64,000 nt of DNA from the NCBI RefSeq assembly GCF_009870125.1, contig NC_046679.1, positions 22,506,001-22,570,000 on the forward strand, written 5' to 3'. Source of the DNA: Drosophila pseudoobscura (Eukaryota > Arthropoda > Insecta > Diptera > Drosophilidae). Every line of letters starts with the position of its first letter. Position 1 is the first letter of the stretch. A program made the translations under genes and the position numbers. This document shows positions 10,806 through 24,183 of the stretch, one piece after another. The notes beneath the pieces are model-generated. The model saw only the letters and a program-made list of their open reading frames with translations. It was not told the origin of the DNA and did no database searches.

Positions 10806-13800
10806 GTAAGCAATGTATTTTAAATGCAAATGATCCATGATTACTGCGCTTTGCCAAGACAGCTGGCCGTAAAAAGACAACATCAAATCAACAGTATTAC
10901 CATTCAAAAGATTTCCCATAAATGTTTCCTCTATTTATTTTATACTCTACGTTTTACCAGCCTGACCTCGGCCATCAATTTTTACGTGTATCTGACATTG
11001 AAAACCGGTCAACACGATGGGGCTTGTTGGCCGGGACGTCTGTTCCATTTTAAGTTGCCGTTTCGGTTTCAATTTCACTTGATTTCGCTCCATTAGCAGG
11101 AACATGTGTAGCAATTTCCCAGCGTGCTATATTTTCCACCACATTTATTGATTATTGGTGGGGTCTAGGGCCACCTCCCTTCAGGGCTGCCCCCACCCTG
11201 CCCCCCCAGTCTTCTGGTCAAGTCAATTGCTTGCAAAATTTAATAACCGCACACTTGGCTTTTGTGTTTTGTTTTGTGCCTCAAGTTTGTTAATTTCTCT
11301 TTTCTTTCTTACTCTCACTCTCTCTTATTCTCTCTATCTCCTAATCTCTCCTTCTTTCTGAGGTACTCCCTCTTTCGCTGCTCTTTCCTTTGGGGCCATC
11401 GCCCACGCAGTTGACTCGTTATTTTCCTTTTTTTTCCTGGCTTTCTCCCTCTTTTTCTCCCTACCTTTTAGGCCTCTCCTTTCTTGCTCTTATACTGTCT
11501 CCACTTTCCACCTTTTTTGGGCCGTGGCCTCTGACCTGAAATGGGCAATATCATCGTGTATAGAGGGGATCCGGCTTGAATATCTTACGGCAGAATGGCC
11601 AGAAACTGAATCCCCAAAGAGTTTGATTGATTTGTGTAAGAGTCCAAGGGTCTCCCTAGTCTTGGGACAAATTCATTGGTGGCTTGGGAGCTGGTCCGGC
11701 AGTGCCCGCAGACATCTCTAATGATTATCATCTGTCACTGTAACGAATTGACTTTGGGATCAGGTTAGATGAATATTTTAGGAGATTGATTGGCGACACA
11801 AATTAAATGCGAAAATGAGGTTATGCGGAGGTTAAAACGGGAAAAAGTTAATAAGTCTGGAAAACGTTAAAAGAACATTTACGAAGGCGACTTTTGTAGG
11901 CGTTGAATGATGGAAACTCTGAATATGAGAGTTCGTTTGAAGGATATACAGAATCTTCATTTCCCAGCATCTGCCCTGTGTTCTTTCCTGTTTTTCCCTT
12001 GTATCGTATTTCTCTTATTTTCGATTAGAAAAGCAGATGGTTTTTATTTGTATTTATGCTACAAGTTTGAGTTGTTCTTGGTTGTTCCTTGGCTGCTTCA
12101 TCTGTGCTTGAATTGTTTCGCATTTTCAGAACCTCCCTTTCTCCCCGCTACTCCATCTGGCTCCCTCTCCTGGCTTCTTCCCCTCTTTATATTTCTGTTG
12201 GGAAACGCATGTACTTCTGGCCCGCTTTTCCTGCTGCACGCTTCTTTTTGTCGGCTCCCATTGTTGTTACGTATACGTACACGAGCATTGTATCTTGCTG
12301 CTGCTTCATCTGTGTATCGGTGTGCGTGTGTATCTGTGTGTCTAAGTGTTCTTCTTTGTATCTTTGGATGTGTGCGTCTGTGCCTGACCACCCACGGAGA
12401 AGACAAAGTCCCCGTCATTTCCAGGACACATTTTCGCTGCCTGCGTTTGCCCGCCATTTCATTTGTTTTCCTGTTTATTGCCTTGGGTTTTTGCTCCTCT
12501 TTTCTTTCTCCTTCACTGCCCTTCCCTCTCCTCTCCTCTTCACTGCCCTCCCCTTCCTTTTGCATTGTTCTTGTTGCCGCTTTCCCTACTGCAGGATCTC
12601 GACTGTGAAGCATTTTAGCCATTTGCTGGTCAGCCATCATCAGTCAGTGGCAGGGGATGAGGCATGAGGAGTGGCTTCAATGGATGCTTCCTTCGAGTGT
12701 CAAGAGACTTTCCTTGCGGCCATTGCATTGCCATCACATTACTTTGTGCCACAGAACTGGGGAGTTATGGTTAGAAAAGATGCTGCTTGCAGTGGGTTGA
12801 TGCTCTCAAAATGCTCAGAAGGATATTTTAGGGGATCATTGACTCACTCGACACAGATATCCGTTACAGACACAAGACTGAGGCTACCCATATGTCCTTC
12901 ATGTAGAGAGATATCCCCTTTTATACCATTAAATTTTACTAATGCTTTTGCGTTAACCATTCAACCATTTCCAAATGTGTTTTTTAACACCTTTTTCCTC
13001 TTTGGCTTTCAAGGAAAATGAATTGATACACACACACAATATTCAAGTATATATGTACACATCGTAGATGTCTGTATATAAAGTTTATGTCCAAAGCCAA
13101 AGATTTAAACTGCAGCTGTGGTTGTCGGTTGGATGGTTGGTCTGGCAGTTGCAGGATGGAATTTAATGGATATTGAAAGACACTTACCAATAGATAGTCT
13201 AAGGATGTCATAGAAGCCTGGATTCAAATGAATATATAAAGCTATCCCCCTTTCTGTCTGTCCATACTTTAAAAATCACTTTAGGAGTAATAGGATTATT
13301 CATTGCCTTTCCTAGATCTAGTGCTCATTGCTGACTAACTTTTAATGAAGCATTTGGCTTAAAGTTTGCGACCCTCTAAATTTTGCATTTTTATGGCCAG
13401 TGAGCAAATAAAACAATAGTTGGCCCAAATGAGGCCCCAGCCCAAGGCGGCGTTTGACTTGATTTGATTCGCTTCGCCTGGGGCTGACATTCGCTTGAGG
13501 TTTGATCCGTCGTGGAATCCGTCGAACCCAAAAGTTGGCGACACACACTCGTAAAACCAGCCGGGAAGACCCAGCAGCAAAAGTACGAGTATACACAGAA
13601 AAATTAGCCTTAGAAGTGTGCAACGGGGAGAGAGCCAGGGGCGGGCTTTTGGCCATTAAACTTGGCCAAAATGTCAAAGCTAATAAAAAGTTTGTTGACA
13701 TTATGTGTAGAGAAAATATGTTCCGGCTCGGTACAGGGATTCCTTTTTCATGGCACGGCTTCCTCCACACTTCAACTCAATTATAATGCGTAACGTAACT

Positions 13801-16800
13801 TTGTTTGCTTGGGGGAAGGAAGTACAGTAAAAATGGGTTAAAAAGGATGGGGGAAGTTTTGTTTGCTTTGGAGTAACTAGAAAAGGTTCTAAACAGGAGG
13901 AAACTATACACTCCACCCTCTTTTAATTATTCTAAAAAATACAGCTTTGGCCTGTAATCAGAATTAATGCAGATATTTCCTTTCCGATTTCTGCTGTTAT
14001 GCTTAAACAATCGTAGTGATTATTCACGGATAGCTAGATAATATCATTATAAGTTATGCTAGCGAAATGGAGATTTGTATTTTTAAAATTGTAGATACCT
14101 TAGAATTTTGTAAATTGTATGGACTAGAAGTAAGTTTGGAACCAAATAAATACATTGACCTAACCAGCTGGGACACCTGAGACGTCCTTATGTCCAATTT
14201 CCTTTAATATTTTTTCAGATCTACAAGATCTCAGTATCAATAGGGATATCTGAAAGCGTCTTTGGGTTCCATAGTAATTCCTGTTGCTTGTTTTATAACT
14301 CTGAATGAAAAGAGTGCGTGTATAATAAATCTCAAACTTTTGAGAAGCTCCACTGTACTTATTTGGCACTGAAAGGCAATAATCAATGCTTCGGTTAACA
14401 GCGGCACCAGGCACATTAACAGACATCCATATAACAGCTGTTAAGCTAACAGCATGCGCATTGCCTAACAGAGAGACGGAAAGACAGAGAGAGAGAGAGA
14501 GAGTGCTAGAGAGAGGCTCTCAATACGAGGCAACAACAAATCGGGCGCTCAGCTGTTTTGTGGCTGCGTTGACAAGGTTTTGTTTTTTTCCAACATGTTT
14601 CATATTCGACACAAAAGTGGAAAGGGGATGGAGAGAGAGAGCAAAGGAGGAAGAGCTAGAGAGAGACTGAAAGCGTGGGAGAGCACACAGCTTTACCGTT
14701 AGCGCTGCCTGCGCCCGTGTTCATTCACTAAAAAAAAGAAGAAGAACGAAACTGGGAAAAAAAACACACTTTTTCCAAGGCGGAAACGCTTTGCGTGGGC
14801 GTGCTGCGCGCTCTGTGAGTGTGTGCTGTCGGTGCTGTCTGAGTGTGTGTGTGTGTGTGTGCGCTTTTGTATCTTCCATTCGCGTGCAAAATGCGCATAA
14901 GTTCTGTGAAATTCCAAAATTGCTTAATAGTTACAAAGAAGACAGTAAAGAAACCGCAGCGCCCGCAGGACTTTCACTTCTTGGCCCCTAAATCAAGGCT
15001 CCCTTTTGCCCCTCCTATTATTTTGGGGTCACTTTTCATACCCATTATGTATTCATAGGGCATATTAGCAGCGAAATAAACATATATCCAATTATATGAA
15101 ATTTACCTTATTGTGGAACAAAGGCCATAGGGAGTAGCGATCAATAAAAAGGTGTTGTATCTATACCTTTAAAGAGATATGGTTTTTGTTCAGTGGAGAT
15201 TTACATAGGTATATCTTATACATGTACATATTCTTCTTCCGATCTCTTCGATAAGTTGCCAAGTATATACCCTTTTTCCAAAGAATCCCAAAGAAACTCT
15301 CTTGTATTCTTCAATTCTTACATTATACGACTGTCTGTAAATTTTCTAATTAGTTAGCAGTTAAGACAAACACCTGCAGAGGGTATCCTTCAGTACGATC
15401 CTCTAATAAAGAATTCTATCTTAGTTTTGTTTATGACTTTTTGGGGACTTTTGCAAGGACTCAAGTGTGATGGCGTTGACCCATTACCGAACCCATTCAC
15501 AGATCGCGCTTTTAATTGTCATCATTTTCATTTTAATTGCAAGGCACGTGCCCTGGCCTTGGCACCAACTCCCCACTCTCCGCCCACAGTGCCACCCACT
15601 TGTCGTAATATTTTATGGTCCCTGCAGGAAATTATTTTTATGCGTATGTTAATTAAAACGTTGGTAAATTGTTCAGTCCACGCAGACAGAGCCAGAGCCA
15701 CGAGCATGATATAGTAGGATGTGAGCCGGAGTAAAGGTAGAACGAATAATTAAGGCGGCATTGTGAGACTCTAATTGGGATTCAGATTCAGCGATGATAT
15801 ATATTTTTGGTGATTTGTATGTACTATAACATCTAAATGGTTCCTAACTTTAAGATTTCCTTATGTGATTTTACAGGAAAATCATAAAAAGTGTTGACAT
15901 TTCAGCGCTAAAGATGTACAAATATGAAATAGAGTGCATTTTCGCATGACTTTCAGAGGGAATATTTGAAATGTACAACCAGATTTTCACATCACTGGTA
16001 ATCTCCCCGCCTTTTTTCTTATTTCAGACACAATTCCTTTGATTATGCCTCCAGTTGCTTCAAAGATTAACTTGTCAATTGGGTGTAACGCAATAGTTCT
16101 GCTCACATTTCAGCAGAATTTTGCCATGAATAAGTTAACCGTTTTCCCCCAGAACTCGACACAGTGTCGTCTTGTGGCAGTTGCTGTTAGCCATGGCTAA
16201 TTCCTTGAGCATTCAATGCATAACTAACCAGTGAACGAACGAACGAGCGAACGAACCGAGCCCATGCGCTGTCTAAGCAAATACTACAGCAAACACTGCG
16301 TATACGTAATGTGCAGGGGGTTGGAAGAGCTTCAGCAGTAAGCCTGCCATTAAAGCCACTTGTAATGCGCTTTTGTTATTGTCTAATACCTGTCCTCTCG
16401 CTCTTCCCTTTGGGGCGTACAAATTGCAATTACGGATGCAGGGGAATAATTGACAGAGCGGGCCCCCAAAGATGCAGATGGCAGGAATGGAAATGCGAAT
16501 GCAAATTGCGATGCTCGTGAGGCGGGGAATGAGAGTCATGTCAACATCGGGTCTAAGTCTCTCAATGTCAAAGCATTAGTTCTATTGTTCAGTTTTCTGA
16601 AGACACTCTGAGGACTGTCCTCTCATTAAGTGGTTTCCCAGAGGGAGAACAGGGCCCTCCTAGATCCCTAGGCATAAAGGTTCTTGTTAAATAATGAGCA
16701 AATTGCTTCACAGAGGGAGCAGACGAAGGCTAAAGCCTTGGGGCAAGGTACGCATACGCAACGTTGTACAGAAATTGCCAGCTGCCTGGCTACTAATCCC

Positions 16801-19800
16801 CTTAACATGAGGGTATATCCTCTGGTTAGCTATTGACCCAGTTTGCTGCCAAATATTTTGATCTCCCCCCTGTCCCTCTCTCTCTCTTGTGCCTTCTGCC
16901 TGGCTGTTTCTCTCGTGGTAACAACTTAATTGGTTTGATTTTGTTTTGTCGCTCTGTCTGCCGCCAGCCAATTGATTTTGTCATGAAAACCAAAAAACCA
17001 AAACAATTCAATGCTCGTGCCGAGGTAAATTCTGTCATATCAGGCCTACACCGCACCTAAACCTCCGAAGTACGTTTTTCTCTGCGGATTCCCTTTGGAA
17101 ATAGTTTCAGCCGGAAGCCGTACAAATATTTTGGTGCTTTCTACAATGTTGTACATGAAATTTATGCGGATGTTTGTGCCGGATGGTAACAGCAGGTCTA
17201 TTTGGTGTGCTCATGGGGCAATTTTTAGCTATTGAGTTGCTGAAAGGAGCAGGGAATTGAGAAGTACTGAAGTCGTGTCCGAACAATCCTTTTCCCACTA
17301 ATTAAGAGCTCTTTCTGTAAAATAGAAATCCCCTAAATTCGCATAGAATACTGACCACAATAGAACCAACAATAGAATGACTGCCCGTCCAAGTGGAATA
17401 CCCATTAAACTTTGAATTCAAAATGCAAACCCAACTACGCCACGAGTAATCCCTAAAACGTATTCCAAATCCACTTTGGTCTGGGCTCGTGCTCATTCAA
17501 GCCAATCCCAGGGCATTAACTGCTTGATCGCCCATATCCATGTGTCATTTCCCTCCATCTGCCTCCTCCGCCTCTCCGGCAATAGATGTCCTGCGAGAAC
17601 AAAAGCCACATGGCAGGAGAAAGGGACTCGACGCTATTATAGGCATAAATTACATTGGCCTGAAACCAGAACAGAGCAGAGCAGAGCAGAGTCCTGGCCT
17701 GGCCTGCACACGGTTCAGTTTATGCAGCTGGTCGACCTCTCCCCTCCCTACTTTCTCTGTCTGTTTCTGGCTAGAATTTCCGATTTTCCACGCTGTCAAT
17801 TCCATTACGTATGCGCCCTGGTGGCCCCCGAAGGGCATGTAAAATATGCGAATGCAATTTGCATTTACTGGACACACACGCAGGACAAAGAGTAACTAAA
17901 TTTGTTTAATGCCACGCCCCCTTTCAGCGCTGGTGGGAACTCAATTGAGGCAAATGAGAGTTGAACAATTTCCCCATAAAGCCAAAGATTTAAGTGGAGA
18001 AACGAAACCGCGGAAACCTCATGAAGACTATGGTAGAATGGAGTGGGATACGACAGAGGGATATCCATTTGTTGGACTTATTTCTTACATTTACTCCTGT
18101 AATAATTGGAACATAGATTATCCAAGGGAACGCTATCGAATTTCCATTGAATACTGTTCTATGGTGTCTCCTTCTCTATTTCCTAGGGCCTCAGCAGTCC
18201 TAGAGTTGGCGGCTTCCTTCTACCTGTTACATGCGCGTAACACTCGCAGGAAACGCAGTGCACCCTTACACTCAACGAGTACCCTATATTTTAAAAGCGA
18301 ACTGAGCAATAGCCAAATATTTGTTCACTGCCAACTCAAGGATATCCTTGATGTTTGCATAGCCACAGAGAGAGAGCGAAAAAGAGCGAAGAGAAACAGC
18401 AAGAGGGAAAAGAGTAAAAAAGGACGGGCCAAAACAGAGAAAAGAACTAAAACAAAATGCATCCTGCAATTATGAATGAATGCAAAAGCCAGAGCCCAAA
18501 AGGAAGTCCAAGCGGGGCGCCAAAGGATGCGTATGCGGAAGCTGTACGCGATTCTTTATGCAAATGTCCTCACCATGAGGGCACGAGAGTGCCTGTATGC
18601 GTGTGTGTGTGGGTGTGTGTGTGTGTGGGCCACAATTAAAGCCTGCAAGGGGCTTTAAGTTGGCGCACACATTTTACATAACATTTGAGCCGCATATTTA
18701 TGACCTCGCCTAAGTGCATAGCCTTCAAAAACTGAAACGAACAAGCGTAAGGACTGTCTGGCTAAGGACATTGGAACGCGTTTCCAATGCTCCGGCTCTA
18801 TCGCTGTCGCTGTCTCTCACTCCCTCTGTCTAAGGCTGAATGCAGTCATTACTCAACCCACACCTACGCACACACACACACAGTGGGGCACGCACACATT
18901 GAAAAGAGAGAACTTGTAATGCTCATGGCCGCACATGTCTACACACTCACTTCCGCACAGTGACAGAGAGAGAGAGAGGCGGCACGGCAGGCACAGTGGG
19001 CACATACAAGGGCTTATAATTGGAAGAGGAAAAACTTCTGGAGCCACAGTGGGCGATCGGAGTGGGAGACGGAAACTCCCTTAGAAGCAATGTATTTTTT
19101 CAACAAAATATTTAATGATGAGTTTTTACTTTCTGTTCCTTGAATCCCAACCACTGTGCGGCCTTTACAAAATGCGCTTCAAGTGCGAGTATTAAATGTG
19201 CCTCGTTGCTCATTTTATGGCATTGCTGGTGCCACCTCCTTCTGCCACAGCATCCAACAGAATGCAACAGCAGCAACAACAACATTGTGGGGCACAAAGC
19301 AAACAGAAAGAACAGCAAAAGAAAGAGCAGAAAAGAGCAGAAAAGAGTGGAGTAGAGGAGGGTGAAGGGTGGCCCATTACGTCGAAGGGTAAAGCAACAG
19401 ACATTCCGCCGGCAGAAAGAAAAAACTACTCATAACGAAAAAGGAAGACACAAAAGTCGTAGGATTAAGAGTCGAGGCATATGATACCCTAACAGATACA
19501 TATATAACTATTATTTCTACAGAATGATCCGATTTTCAGTCTTTATTTTGGAAAGGAATAAATAAAACTATAGGCGGAAAAGTTTGGATCGTATATCTTC
19601 AAAAATGTTAACATTTGTTCCCATAAAGACAGTTTTTGTCGAGCTATAACCACAGCATATTAGTGCACAGACATCATCTATCTATACATTGTCTTTATAG
19701 CTTAAAAGAAGCTAATGCCAAGCATCCCCTCAAAGCCATACTATCCCTTTGTAGTGTGCGCAACAATCATAAAGAGCGTGTGAGTGTAAGGATAAAGTAG

Positions 19801-21753
19801 AGACAGTTAAAGTCCTTTTATGTGCGGCTGGTCCTTCTTCGTAGCGTAAGCTCCTGCCCCGAGGCTCTGGCGTATGGATGCCGTAATTACATTGCAAAAA
19901 GGACACACATCAAGCCGGGGATCCAGCGATTCTTCGCGCAGTAAATTAAATATTGAACGAGCATGCGAGTGCCGTATGCGAATGTAATTTGCAATGACTG
20001 AGATTAATTGCCGATACGCGAGCGCTGTAATGGTCCCCCGACCATTAACCCATTGAACAGATTTCAAAATTTATAGCATACTCTTGCGCTGCCACTGGAA
20101 ATACAGCTAATCAAAATGGAGCTGCCTATGCGGGGCTAATGGTCGCATTTTGGATGGAATGGAGGCTCTTGGAGGGGATTGATTTTGAGTCGGGAAAGCT
20201 ATGCTAAAGGGGATATAATGGGGAGCAGGATAACCTAATTTTTAGGAGCATTTAAATAAGCCAACTATCACTACCCATCACTCTAGCTCTACTTAACTAT
20301 ATGGCCCGTGGCTCACTGGCACTGCCCCTCCCACTCCCACACCCACACCATCATCAGCCCCATGAATCCGTTTAGCATTTGCCAATGCATAATGCGGATG
20401 GGATGCCATGCCCCCTGGGACCGTGCCACCCTGTGGCATGCATAATTCATTTAGCGGCTTCTGAATATTTTGAGGGCCCAAACACTCTAATGCAACTTGA
20501 CATTGAGCCTACTCTGGGCCATGGCCCAGAGAAAGAGAGACAGAGAGAGAGGGAGAGCAGGGCTTAGAAGGCTTCAAGGTTTGGTTTTTTGTTTTCTGTT
20601 TTTTTTTTTGGCATTACATATCCTGTTACAATTCATTCGGAATGTGAGCAGAAAATGGGCGGGCATTGAGTGCACGAACATTTACTGTATTTTTGAATGG
20701 CATTGAGTGCGTTTAGTTTTCAGAATTTGATGACTTCAAATGCATTCTGCCAATCGACAAACAAGCGAACATTTAGCAGGACTATGGTAATCCTTATTGT
20801 TGATGGCTGGCATGTCCTTGCGGGGATTGGGGCTTTTTTTTCGTGCCGTTCGCCGGCTGCACGTGCGTCCATTTTGCAATCAACGCAGAGTGCTTGGGGA
20901 TGGAAAATTGTTGGCGAATCGTGTGCCACTCAAAGAGAATACCCTTTCGGGGGTCTAGATATAGTCTGTAAACAAATGAAATGGGGAGATACAGAAAATA
21001 GAGCCTTCCCCTACGAAACAGAAAGAAGTTTTGAATTTAGTTTTCGGTTGGAAACTGCCGCTGAAAATGGCAGTAATAAAAGGTTGTCCATTCACTGAAA
21101 TTGTTTTCCCATATCCATAGCCATATATGGATACTGGTATCCTGTTTATAGTAAGGGTAAAATCTGCATTCATCTCTTAATTATTATAAATTCATGTCTC
21201 GCTGGCTGCAGGCGCCCCACGGCTGTCCCCTCGCTGTCCTCGCTTCCCCCTTCGCTGTACGATACAGCAAGGACAAAGCAAAGCCAAAGTTTCATGCCAT
21301 TTTGCACACTTTATAACAAAAGCTACAACATGGCATAAATAGCAGCCAAACATCCGGGGAAACAAGGAAAACGCCCTGCAAATTGGCTTTGAATGTTGGC
21401 CAAAAAGTTGTTAAGGGACTTTTCCCTATTTTCGCTTTTGGCCAACTTCTTGTCATCCAGTTTATGCAGGCAGTTAAGAACCCTGTCGAAAGTTTTTTAG
21501 TTGAGTTACACTTTGTTAATCCAGTTGTTGTTCTTCTTGTCGTTGATGGCATTTTTGGGCGGGTGGAGGATGATTTGATTCGGGATGAGTTCCGGGCTTA
21601 TGTGACCTTGAAGGAAGGTTTGCTTGGGCTTCGGATGGGTTCAAAGGCTAAACAAATTTGAAAATTATCCTTAAGATAGCAGTTATCTTGTGCACTTATA
21701 AATCATCAATCACTAATAATAATAAAGCCTTTCGTATACTTTTGTCATTGCAG
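10806..21753 (+). other. Large intron-like region
   Basis: About 11 kb with no supportable exon. The plus strand is very pyrimidine-rich at 11,270-11,520 and 12,100-12,600, which opens long frames on both strands without coding character. GA tracts occur near 14,480-14,660, 18,968-18,980 and 20,530-20,560, GT repeats near 14,838-14,862 and 18,600-18,628, and a GAAC run at 16,233-16,257. A perfect 20-bp palindrome lies at 20,512-20,531. Confidence 0.5.
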
Positions 21754-21942
21754 GTTCGTTGCCCACTAGATAACCAATATCTAATCCACTTATAAAACTA
21801 ACGATAAAGCTAATAATACAACTATCTAGCGCACACAAACAAAAACGAAACCAAACCCAAAATTCGAACACCACAGACAACAGACACCAGGGACCAGACC
21901 CCAAGCCCCAGACACTGGGAGGAGGTCCCTTTTCAGCACTCA

Positions 21943-21998
21943 ACAGATACAGATACAGCTACAGATACAGATACATATACCGATACAGCTACAGATAC
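21943..21998. repeat. AGATAC-type short tandem repeat
   Basis: Imperfect runs of ACAGATACAGATACAGCT repeat over about 56 bp in the putative leader of N-terminal variant 1. It is a simple repeat. Confidence 0.8.
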
Positions 21999-22720
21999 AC
22001 TGAAATAGAAATAGAAATATCAAATAGAAAGAATATGCATATTGCTAATTAAATTATGAATAGCCTAAAGCTAATTAAGCGAAACAATGCTCGTATAACA
22101 GACTCGTATATATACATATATTACTTATTCGTATAATCGTATAATCGTCTGCCTATAGCCAGCCACATATATATGTATGTATCTATGTATGTACTATATG
22201 TAGATGTATGTCAAATATTTGCGCAACAGTTTAGCAGCAAAAGAAAAACAAACACTGAAACAAAAACGAAACAGAATTAACAATTAGCAAACAAGAAAAA
22301 AAACATTAAACAAATACTGAAATATACAATAGATTGCCTTGCTACCCCTACTCCCTACGATATACATGTGTATGTACTATCTATAGATGTCTGCCCAAAT
22401 GTACACACACAATTTGCTGTTTAATCGCTGTCCAGCCCGTAATGACACTCGCAATAATGAACACCCAATCGTACTCTGTATGTGCCTTCGTTTGTGCAAC
22501 TGCAACTGAAATTGCTCCAGTAGCAACTGCTACCGCGGCTGATCCTGCTATGCCCTGCTATGCCACCTATAGCTAACCTGACTTGACTCTGTACCGTGTC
22601 TATACCCAGTCTCAAACAACACCCCAACTTTATGTAAATACTGTCTATACTCACAATCGTGAGGCTGCTATGCCTCGTGTTACTCGATTTTCTGTTTGTA
22701 ATTGGATTCGCTAAGGACAT

Positions 22721-23440
22721 ACTCTTATACACAAACGTCTCTGTGTACAGATCCAGATCCGCCACGAGACACGAACTGAAATGTGCGTTTTTCCTTTCTC
22801 AACCTCAAGTTCATCCTTAAACACACGAATTTCCATCTAAATTTTAACGATTTTTCCAAAATATTTTTCCAAATTTCTAAAAAAACTCTTATACAAACCT
22901 TATACTAGGCATGCTGCTTGTGAACGCTTAATATTCAAAAAATACTCTAATACAACTCTTATACAAGTCTTATGCGTCTTTTAGTGCCTCTGCTGATTCA
23001 GTAAACTCCAATAAATACTTTCTCTCGTATATTTTCGATCTTATACATCCATTATCTCTTATATCCATACCTAATATTGCGTGCTTTACACTATAATAAG
23101 CTACTACTAAAATAAAAAAAAACACTACTACAACTATCCTACAGCTCTTATACAACAATATGATAATCATTATAATCGGAACTAAATATATTAACAACTC
23201 TACTACTACAACATTTTATACACTACATAACAACTCTTCTACAATATAGAACTTACACTCTTATACAACATTCTCGCCGCTTATACACTGCACCATTTCC
23301 ATTGCTTAAAATATCGAAGACCCTATCAAGACCGGATAGGCCTCCCCCCCACCACAAATGTTTGCCTCTAAGTGTCGCGTATGCTATTTTTGCATAGTTT
23401 TTTTTTCAAAATTTACACTCGTACTCTACTGATCTTATAC
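22721..23440 (+). repeat. Dispersed CTCTTATACAA motif, about nine copies
   Basis: Copies of (C)TCTTATAC or CTTATAC occur at 22,723, 22,887, 22,899, 22,957, 23,039, 23,145, 23,259, 23,280 and 23,433. Several extend to ACTCTTATACAA. Spacing is irregular, so it is not a simple tandem repeat. Confidence 0.8.
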
Positions 23441-23875
23441 GTTTATCTATAACCGTTCTCTACAACTGTCATTTTCTTTGATATTCCTTTCTTTTTGTGA
23501 CATGCCTTACCCCTCCGAATAGCCGAATAGAACTTTTACACACCGTTTGATATTTTTGGCTCTATGTGCAATTTAATATCTAAATAAACTCCACCACCTC
23601 TAAGCAACAAAACTTTAAACAGAAACCAAAGAGAATCAATTAATTATCAAAAGCAACTTCAAATCGCTCGCTCGTTTTATTCATCTCTAAAATCTAAGTA
23701 AACCAAAACCAAAACCAAAGAAAAAGATACAAAACTGCAAATAATTGGCTCCAATTGAACTAATTGTTTTATGCTTCTAATTGTTTTATGCCAAACTTCT
23801 GTAAATCTATCAATCAATTAACCACGAAATACATCATCAAAATATAACCACAATCACGAACAAATACCTAACGAA

Positions 23876-24183
23876 ATGTCACGCGAAAATTCGCCCCGTC
23901 ACGGCTCGTTTCGACGACATCTGAACAACAGAGACTCGCCGGCCGCCGGGGCACCGCCGGGATCGCCACACCATCAGCAATCGAACCATCAGTACCACCA
24001 CCAACAGCCACCGATCATGGAGCATGCCGGCGCGCCCATCTCCACCTCCGCCACGAACATAGCCACGGTCCTCGAGGATGGCGAGAATCCCATCCTGCCG
24101 CCCCTGACCGGTTCGGGACCCAGTCGACAGCGATCTCTGAGGGATCGACTCAAAGACGGCATCACCGGCAGCTTCTCCTGGCA
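23876..24183 (+). CDS. Large unidentified gene, alternative N-terminal coding exon 1
   Basis: The first coding exon of a variant starts at the ATG at 23,876 (ACGAAATG context) and ends at TGGCA|GTAAGT, phase 2. It codes for 102 residues plus two bases. The protein starts MSRENSPRHGSFRRHLNNRD. It has a His/Gln-rich patch at about 32-44 and a basic end with RQRS (84-87) and LRDRLKDGITGSFSW. The DNA is GC-rich with third-position bias, unlike its AT-rich flanks, which supports coding. Joining to the 72-nt exon at 60,425 restores the split codon as CAG (Gln) and stays open. No domain is recognised. The gene could be mustard (mtd, OXR1-like), remembered from this chromosome region, but nothing in this exon proves it. 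Confidence 0.82.

Larger units (their letters stand above)
21754..23875 (+). promoter_or_regulatory. Putative long 5' leader of N-terminal variant 1
   Basis: A good acceptor (TTTTGTCATTGCAG, ending 21,753) begins an A/C-rich, poorly structured stretch that runs without an obvious donor to the ATG at 23,876. It includes an AGATAC repeat (21,943-21,998) and a dispersed CTTATAC motif. If it is all one exon, the leader is about 2.1 kb with many upstream ATGs. A closer transcription start around 23,500-23,700 is equally possible. Confidence 0.35.

Noticed and set aside
11907..12608. Long plus-strand open frame (233 codons) and overlapping minus-strand frame (180 codons, 12,098-12,640)
   Set aside because: Both arise from CT-rich DNA; the products are Leu/Phe/Ser or Glu/Arg low-complexity strings with no domain or splice context.
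14060..14129. Possible exon between TTGTAG and GTAAGT
   Set aside because: AT-rich, stops in the relevant frames and no leader-like composition.
17909..18475. 188-codon plus-strand open frame
   Set aside because: Mixed composition ending in a Lys/Arg run over GA-rich DNA; no family, promoter or splice signal.
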